This document shows, one piece after another, positions 4,966 to 6,218 of a stretch of DNA of 6,218 bases. The notes under the pieces are model-generated. The model searched no databases. It was not told where the DNA came from and saw nothing but the letters and a program-made list of their open reading frames with translations. The stretch comes from Methanosarcinales archaeon (GTDB lineage Archaea > Halobacteriota > Methanosarcinia > Methanosarcinales > Methanogasteraceae). The stretch covers positions 1 through 6,218 of the forward strand of contig DAOVGO010000125.1 in the NCBI GenBank assembly GCA_030672345.1. The letters are read 5' to 3'. The position numbers and the translations under genes are program-made. Within the stretch, counting starts at the first letter, position 1. Each line of letters begins with the position of its first letter.

Positions 4966-6138
4966 CTACCTCGAAAGGATATGCACCACTGCAGTGCCGC
5001 CTGAGCCTCCGACGTTGTGCGTCAGTCCGACCTCGCCTGCAACCTGCCGCTTGCCCGCGTCGCCGCGCAGTTGCATCGTGACCTCGACGGCTTGCTTGAT
5101 GCCGGTTGCACCCACCGGGTGTCCGCAGGCTTTCAGACCGCCTGACGGATTCACAGGAAGATCGCCATCAATCGCGGTGACACCTTCCTCGGTCACCCTT
5201 CCGCCAGCTCCCTTCTCAAAGAATCCGAGATCCTCGATCGCACAGATCTCTGCTATCGTGAAACAGTCATGCACCTCAGCGAAATCGATGTCGTTTGCTG
5301 TCAACCCAGCCATCTTGTACGCGCGGGATGCGGCAGCCACCGTTGCGGCAAGCGTGGTGATGTCAGCCCGGTCATGCAGGGTGATGGTATCGGATGCCTG
5401 CGCGGTTGCTCTGATGCGGACTGGCGTGTCGGTGTACTTTCTTGCGATATCCATTGGCGCAAGCACCACAGCAGCGGCGCCGTCCGTGAGCGGTGAGCAG
5501 TCGAGCATGTGCAGCGGATCAGCGATCATAGCCGATCGCAGCACCGCCTCGACGGTTATCTCGTTTTGGTACTGCGCCTTCGGGTTCATCGTTGCATTGT
5601 GGTGGTTCTTCACAGCCACGGATGCGAGTTGCTCTGACGTGGTCCCGTATTCGTGTATATGCCTGCGTGCGATCATCGCATAGAGTCCAGGGAATGTCGC
5701 GCCGGCAAAACCCTCCCACTCCCGGTCAGCCGCCGCTGCGAGCATATCGGTCGCCTGCTGCACGCTCACATCAGTCATCTTCTCCACACCAGCCACGACC
5801 ACGATATCCGCATGTCCTGATGCGATCGCAAGCGCGCCCATCCGAAGAGCGAGCCCGCCAGATGCGCACGCAGCCTCCACGCGCGTGGACGGCACATGCA
5901 AGGATGCAAGACCCGCGTAATCAGCGATCAGCGAGGAGATATGCTCCTGCTCCACGAACCTGCCCGCGCTCATATTCCCGACAAAGAGTTCGTCGATCTC
6001 CTCTCCCTGCACGCCTGCATCCTCGATCGCTGCAATGCCCGCCTCCACGATGATATCACGAAACGACCTGTCCCAGAATTCTCCGAACGCCGTGCACCCG
6101 ATTCCTATGATTGCCACTTCTCTTGCCATGATGATCAT
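4966..6138 (-). CDS. Thiolase family protein, archaeal acetyl-CoA C-acetyltransferase type
   Basis: Thiolases condense two acetyl-CoA to acetoacetyl-CoA or run the reverse cleavage. In archaea this class usually feeds HMG-CoA synthase and the mevalonate route to isoprenoid lipids; a role in acyl-CoA degradation is the alternative. The protein has 390 residues from the ATG at 6138, or 387 from the ATG at 6129 (MAREVAIIG). Motifs in the 390 form are the nucleophilic C91 in EAACASGG, SPLTDGAAA at 215-223, HDCF at 290-293 (C292 probably supplying the second active-site cysteine), NPSGGLKACGHPVGATG at 330-346 with H340, and HNVGGSGG at 374-381. The last block replaces the CxGGG cysteine motif of classical bacterial thiolases, a pattern shared with SCP2-like and archaeal enzymes. 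No signal peptide or membrane segment is seen. The usual archaeal partners, HMG-CoA synthase and the DUF35 zinc-ribbon protein, are not visible in the window. It converges on iscU. Confidence 0.92.
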   Translation of the reverse strand: MIIMAREVAIIGIGCTAFGEFWDRSFRDIIVEAGIAAIEDAGVQGEEIDELFVGNMSAGRFVEQEHISSLIADYAGLASLHVPSTRVEAACASGGLALRMGALAIASGHADIVVVAGVEKMTDVSVQQATDMLAAAADREWEGFAGATFPGLYAMIARRHIHEYGTTSEQLASVAVKNHHNATMNPKAQYQNEITVEAVLRSAMIADPLHMLDCSPLTDGAAAVVLAPMDIARKYTDTPVRIRATAQASDTITLHDRADITTLAATVAAASRAYKMAGLTANDIDFAEVHDCFTIAEICAIEDLGFFEKGAGGRVTEEGVTAIDGDLPVNPSGGLKACGHPVGATGIKQAVEVTMQLRGDAGKRQVAGEVGLTHNVGGSGGTAVVHILSR

Positions 6139-6218
6139 AGGTCACTTTGGTCTTCTGTATAATGAGATTTTTTGTTTTCCAGAGGCACTGCCCCATGGTA
6201 ACTTGCCAATCGCCACCA
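6135..6218 (-). other. Right-edge segment, possible 3' end of an upstream gene
   Basis: On the minus strand a frame open from the window edge ends in TGA at 6137-6135, overlapping the thiolase ATG as ATGA, the classic four-base operon overlap. The 27 visible residues (ending HYTEDQSDL) match no family I recognise. A second frame ends at TGA 6144-6142 (ending SLYRRPK), and a plus-strand ATG at 6194 is also open to the edge. With only 80 bases I cannot say which, if any, is coding. Confidence 0.25.
6157..6163 (-). promoter_or_regulatory. Possible TATA box for the thiolase gene
   Basis: The minus strand reads ATTATAC here. Its centre, about 6160, predicts transcription from about 6134, between the two candidate thiolase ATGs (6138 and 6129), which would favour a leaderless start at 6129. 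The same box read on the plus strand (GTATAAT) would predict a start near 6186, before an ATG at 6194 that runs off the window. Evidence is weak and ambiguous. Confidence 0.3.

Noticed and set aside
4994..5683. Plus-strand frame of 229 codons inside the thiolase gene
   Set aside because: It is a reverse-strand shadow of a clear thiolase and rich in Ser/Pro/Ala, as expected from antisense reading of GC-rich codons.
6181..6218. Sequence ending in CGCCACCA at the right edge, considered as a tRNA 3' end
   Set aside because: There is no TpsiC-arm motif (GGTTCRANNCC) and no matching acceptor stem can be seen.

Overview
This 6.2 kb window looks like an ordinary stretch of an archaeal chromosome, most likely a euryarchaeon of the methanogen/ANME/Archaeoglobi kind. 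It encodes an archaeal translation initiation factor aIF1 with an N-terminal Cys cluster, an archaeal-type DUF192 protein, a thiolase of the non-canonical (SCP2-like) archaeal class and a cobalamin-domain radical SAM enzyme. Short AT-rich TATA-like boxes sit about 25 bases upstream of several start codons, often without a Shine-Dalgarno sequence. The lineage is inferred from gene content and cannot be fixed more precisely by reading.

Layout. Bases 1-1166 (minus) hold the 5' portion of a B12-binding-type radical SAM protein that runs off the left edge and has no usual start codon. Bases 1200-1524 hold no intact gene, only a 59-codon winged-helix-like fragment (minus) and a weak hairpin. Then come aroE, shikimate dehydrogenase (minus, about 2376-1525), a GT-rich spacer with a 12-bp tandem repeat, and a DUF192 gene (minus, 2871-2515). 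A divergent promoter region of about 60 bp with a palindromic GTTATAAC box separates DUF192 from the plus-strand genes: aIF1 (2935-3243), nifS/iscS-type cysteine desulfurase (3277-4428) and an iscU/nifU-type scaffold (4433-4810). A 155-bp convergent spacer carries a long interrupted inverted repeat. A complete thiolase gene lies on the minus strand (6138-4966), and the last 80 bases are unresolved.

Function. NifS and IscU form a two-gene Fe-S assembly unit: the desulfurase makes a cysteine persulfide and the scaffold builds the cluster, with translation of the pair apparently coupled. AroE serves aromatic amino-acid synthesis. The thiolase could supply acetoacetyl-CoA for the mevalonate route to archaeal lipids. 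The radical SAM protein needs a 4Fe-4S cluster, so it is a possible client of the Fe-S pair, but no dedicated link is visible.

I found no mobile element with a transposase, no CRISPR array, no RNA gene and no defence system. The points worth a second look are the missing start codon of the radical SAM gene, the inverted-repeat element, the winged-helix remnant and the symmetric divergent promoter. I do not see a previously undescribed multi-gene system.
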